The notes under the pieces: model-generated
What the model was told of the DNA's origin: nothing
The model's input: the letters and a program-made list of their open reading frames with translations, nothing else
The model's database searches: none
Translations under genes and position numbers: made by a program
Origin: Peptoniphilus lacydonensis
GTDB taxonomy: Bacteria > Bacillota > Clostridia > Tissierellales > Peptoniphilaceae
NCBI RefSeq assembly: GCF_900106515.1
Contig: NZ_FNWF01000003.1
Span: forward strand, 1,240,001-1,304,000
Length of the DNA stretch: 64,000 nt
Direction of reading: 5' to 3'
Part shown: in pieces, positions 61,551 through 64,000 of the stretch
Layout of the letters: each line of letters begins with the position of its first letter
How positions within the stretch are numbered: position 1 is the stretch's first letter

Positions 61551-63176
61551 ATGAATTTTGATTATGATTTTTATAAAGATTTTGATTACAATAAGTATCC
61601 CTATCATTCTACTAGGAGGGTAATTTTTGGGAAGAATGGAATGGTGGCGACTTCTTCACCTTATGCAACAAGTGCAGGGGCAAAAATTCTTTTGGATGGT
61701 GGAAATGCTATTGATGCTGCTCTTGCTGTTTCAATGACACTTCCTGTCGTTGAACCTACAGGAAACGGACTTGGTTCCGATATGTTTGCAATTATTTTTT
61801 ATAATGGAAAACTTTATGGTATAAATGCAAGTGGAAGAAGTCCTAAAAATATTTCTATTGATGCTTTAAAGAAAAGGGGTTATGATAGTATGCCAAGTTG
61901 TGGTATAAATGTTATAAACACTCCTGGATTAATTGGTGGATTTATGAAACTTCACAAAGATTTTTCTACGATGAGCATTGATAAAGTTTTTGAACCTGCT
62001 ATTTCTTATGCAGAAGAGGGATTTGCAGTGACGCCACAAATTGCGAAACTTTGGAAAGAAAATTGTGAAAAGTATAAAAGATTAAATAGAGATGAGTTTT
62101 CTGAATTTTTTAAAACTTTTACAGTTGACGGAAATGCACCAAAAGCTGGAGAGATTTTTAGATCAAAGGATATGGCAAACACTTTAATAGAAATTGCAGA
62201 CACTAGTGGCAAGTCCTTTTATAATGGAAGGCTTGCAGAAAAAATTTCTGATGAAGTGGAAAGGCTAGATGGCTTTTTAGATTTTAATGATTTAAAGAGC
62301 TTTAATCCAAGTTATGTAAATCCTATTTCTACAAATTACAGAGGTATTGATATTTGGGAAATACCTCCCAATGGTCATGGGATTTCTGTTTTAATGGCTT
62401 TAAATATTTTAAGTGAAATGGAACTTAAAGACAGAAGAGATCCTAATACAATTCATAATATTATTGAAGCTATAAAATTATCCCTTACTGATGCGAAAGC
62501 TTATGTAGCAGACCCAAAAGATATGAAGATAAAAATTGAAGAACTTTTGTCAGATAATTATGCAAGAAAAAGAAGAGGTGAAATAAAAGACAATGCAATT
62601 ATTCCAGAAGAATACGCAATAAAATCATCTGATACAGTTTATTTTGCAACAGCAGATAAATATGGAAATATGGTGTCCATGATTCAGTCAAATTATTCTG
62701 GATTTGGTTCTGGTATTGTTGTGCCAAGTACAGGTATTGCCCTTAACAATAGAGTAGAAAATTTTTACTTTAAAGCTGGACTTGCAAATTCTTTGGAGGG
62801 GGGTAAACTTCCTTACCACACAATTATTCCTGGTTTTATGACAAGAGATGAAGAAGCTCTTGGAGCTTTTGGGATAATGGGAGCTTTTATGCAGCCACAA
62901 GCTCATGTTGAAGTTTTGACAAATATGATTGATTTTAATTTAAATCCACAAGCTGCTCTTGATGCACCTAGAATTATGTGGACTGGTGACAAGAAAATTG
63001 ATGTGGAGTGTGATTTTTATAGTGAAATAATTGAAGGACTTAAAAGTCATGGACATGATGTAAATGTTGTAAGTGATTTTAAGAATATGGGCCGTGGTCA
63101 AATTATTTTGAAGAAAGATGATGTTTACATTGGAGGGACTGAGAAGAGAACGGACTCCAATATTTTTGCTTATTAA
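61551..63176 (+). CDS. Gamma-glutamyltransferase family protein
   Basis: An N-terminal nucleophile hydrolase of 541 residues. [30 protein letters not shown] is the family opening. The self-cleavage and nucleophile Thr is Thr362 in [40 protein letters not shown] and [11 protein letters not shown] follow. No signal peptide is seen, unlike secreted GGT, so it is probably cytoplasmic, splitting gamma-glutamyl amides or acylases' substrates. A GAGGATG ribosome site precedes the ATG. uvrB begins 11 bp after its stop. Confidence 0.9.
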   Translation: MNFDYDFYKDFDYNKYPYHSTRRVIFGKNGMVATSSPYATSAGAKILLDGGNAIDAALAVSMTLPVVEPTGNGLGSDMFAIIFYNGKLYGINASGRSPKNISIDALKKRGYDSMPSCGINVINTPGLIGGFMKLHKDFSTMSIDKVFEPAISYAEEGFAVTPQIAKLWKENCEKYKRLNRDEFSEFFKTFTVDGNAPKAGEIFRSKDMANTLIEIADTSGKSFYNGRLAEKISDEVERLDGFLDFNDLKSFNPSYVNPISTNYRGIDIWEIPPNGHGISVLMALNILSEMELKDRRDPNTIHNIIEAIKLSLTDAKAYVADPKDMKIKIEELLSDNYARKRRGEIKDNAIIPEEYAIKSSDTVYFATADKYGNMVSMIQSNYSGFGSGIVVPSTGIALNNRVENFYFKAGLANSLEGGKLPYHTIIPGFMTRDEEALGAFGIMGAFMQPQAHVEVLTNMIDFNLNPQAALDAPRIMWTGDKKIDVECDFYSEIIEGLKSHGHDVNVVSDFKNMGRGQIILKKDDVYIGGTEKRTDSNIFAY

Positions 63177-63187
63177 AAGGTGAGTTA

Positions 63188-64000
63188 ATGAAATTTAAAA
63201 TTCATTCAGATTATAAACCAACAGGAGATCAGCCACAGGCTATTGATAAATTGACTGAGGGAATAAAAAAAGGCTACAAACACCAAAATCTTTTGGGTGT
63301 TACTGGTTCGGGAAAGACTTTCACAATGGCAAATGTAATAGAGAAGGTGCAAAAGCCAACTCTTGTAATTGCACACAATAAAACTCTTGCTTATCAACTT
63401 TGCTCAGAGTTAAAGGAATTTTTCCCAGAAAATGCAGTTGAATTTTTTGTGTCTTACTATGATTATTATCAACCAGAGGCTTATGTGCCAGGGACAGATA
63501 CATTTATAGAGAAGGATTCTTCTATTAATGATGAGATAGATAAACTTCGTCACTCTGCAACAATGTCTCTTTTTGAGAGAAAAGATGTAATAATTGTTGC
63601 ATCAGTTTCTTGCATATATGGGTTGGGAGATCCAATTGATTATGAAAGTCTTGCCATATCACTTAGACCGGGAATGATAAAAGATAGAAATGATGTAATG
63701 ACAAAACTTGTCGACATACAATATGTTAGAAATGATTATGAGTTTAAACGTGGAACTTTTAGAGTTCGTGGAGATATTTTGGAAATTTTCCCTGCATCTT
63801 CTTCTGAAAATTCCATTCGTGTTGAATTTTTTGGAGATGAAATAGATAGAATTAGCGAAGTAAATGCTCTCACAGGAGAAGTGGTAGCCTATTTGAATCA
63901 CGCCTTTATAACTCCTGCATCTCACTTTGCAACATCAGAGGAAAAAGTAAAAAGAGCAATTGTTACAATAGAGGAAGAACTAGAAGAAAGACTAAAAGTT
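63188..64000 (+). CDS. uvrB: Excinuclease ABC subunit B (3' truncated by window)
   Basis: The first 271 residues of UvrB, the DNA helicase-like subunit that loads on damage with UvrA and recruits UvrC. The frame is open to the window edge. [20 protein letters not shown], Walker A GVTGSGKT (residues 37-44), [10 protein letters not shown], the beta-hairpin region [11 protein letters not shown] and [17 protein letters not shown], and [10 protein letters not shown] are all standard. GGTGAG precedes the ATG at 63188; 11 bp after the GGT-like gene. Confidence 0.97.
   Translation, partial: MKFKIHSDYKPTGDQPQAIDKLTEGIKKGYKHQNLLGVTGSGKTFTMANVIEKVQKPTLVIAHNKTLAYQLCSELKEFFPENAVEFFVSYYDYYQPEAYVPGTDTFIEKDSSINDEIDKLRHSATMSLFERKDVIIVASVSCIYGLGDPIDYESLAISLRPGMIKDRNDVMTKLVDIQYVRNDYEFKRGTFRVRGDILEIFPASSSENSIRVEFFGDEIDRISEVNALTGEVVAYLNHAFITPASHFATSEEKVKRAIVTIEEELEERLKV

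Overview
The window is AT-rich (roughly 30% GC by eye) with strong Shine-Dalgarno sequences, several TTG/GTG starts, SLH-type S-layer protein, a CIRCE-controlled groESL operon, TPP riboswitches and amino-acid catabolic genes. This fits a Gram-positive anaerobic coccus of the Peptoniphilaceae/Tissierellia (Peptoniphilus/Anaerococcus-like). The assignment is an inference from gene content and not from a marker-gene match. No rRNA, tRNA or CRISPR array was found.

Layout. 1-3.6 kb: 3' part of a DUF4143 ATPase, a leucine-rich-repeat protein, a PhaE/phasin-like coiled-coil protein and an alkyl-DNA repair methyltransferase. 3.7-6.8 kb: groES-groEL, a heavily structured non-coding tract and glyoxalase II. 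6.9-11.2 kb (minus): a tryptophanase/tyrosine phenol-lyase family enzyme with an NSS amino-acid symporter behind an unusual duplicated leader, and class I aldolase. 11.3-14.4 kb: one tight operon (RNase H, dCMP deaminase, zinc-ribbon MscL, patatin, Nudix). 14.7-19.8 kb: envelope genes, namely a G5/3D wall protein behind WalR-type boxes, a membrane protein and the S-layer protein. 20.2-22.0 kb: a sigma factor / amidase / DUF1659 / DUF2922 / YvrJ cassette, followed by about 1 kb of decayed phage terminase and IS200 transposase.

23.1-26.6 kb: nadABC plus its likely repressor niaR. 27.1-33.6 kb: pstSCAB-phoU and a PhoP/PhoR-like two-component system behind 11-bp-phased Pho-box repeats. The PstS encoded here has its two halves in reversed order, which looks like a natural circular permutation. 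33.8-36.6 kb: a very AT-rich ABC transporter island. 36.8-45.1 kb: 2-hydroxyacid dehydrogenase, membrane-anchored MutS-like ATPase, a phosphatase / thioredoxin-reductase-like / propeller-thioredoxin fusion operon, a HAD phosphatase, DinB and a thioesterase. 45.2-50.1 kb (minus): an M20 peptidase with a two-part DUF3100-type transporter, an FNT channel and an NhaC antiporter.

50.2-55.1 kb: apt, then thiamin biosynthesis and salvage (riboswitch-thiC; riboswitch-thiW-thiD-thiM/E fusion). 55.2-60.8 kb: divergent hutU and hutI with a second NhaC-family transporter, i.e. histidine degradation and uptake. 60.8-64 kb: a small membrane protein, a gamma-glutamyltransferase and the 5' part of uvrB.

The strongest candidates for new biology are the permuted PstS (27081-28007), the duplicated hairpin/decamer leader of the tryptophanase-like gene (about 10030-10117), the sigma-amidase-YvrJ cassette (20212-22014), and the propeller-thioredoxin fusion with a thioredoxin reductase homologue lacking its NADPH signature (40231-42950). 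All domain calls come from reading motifs by eye; no database search was run.
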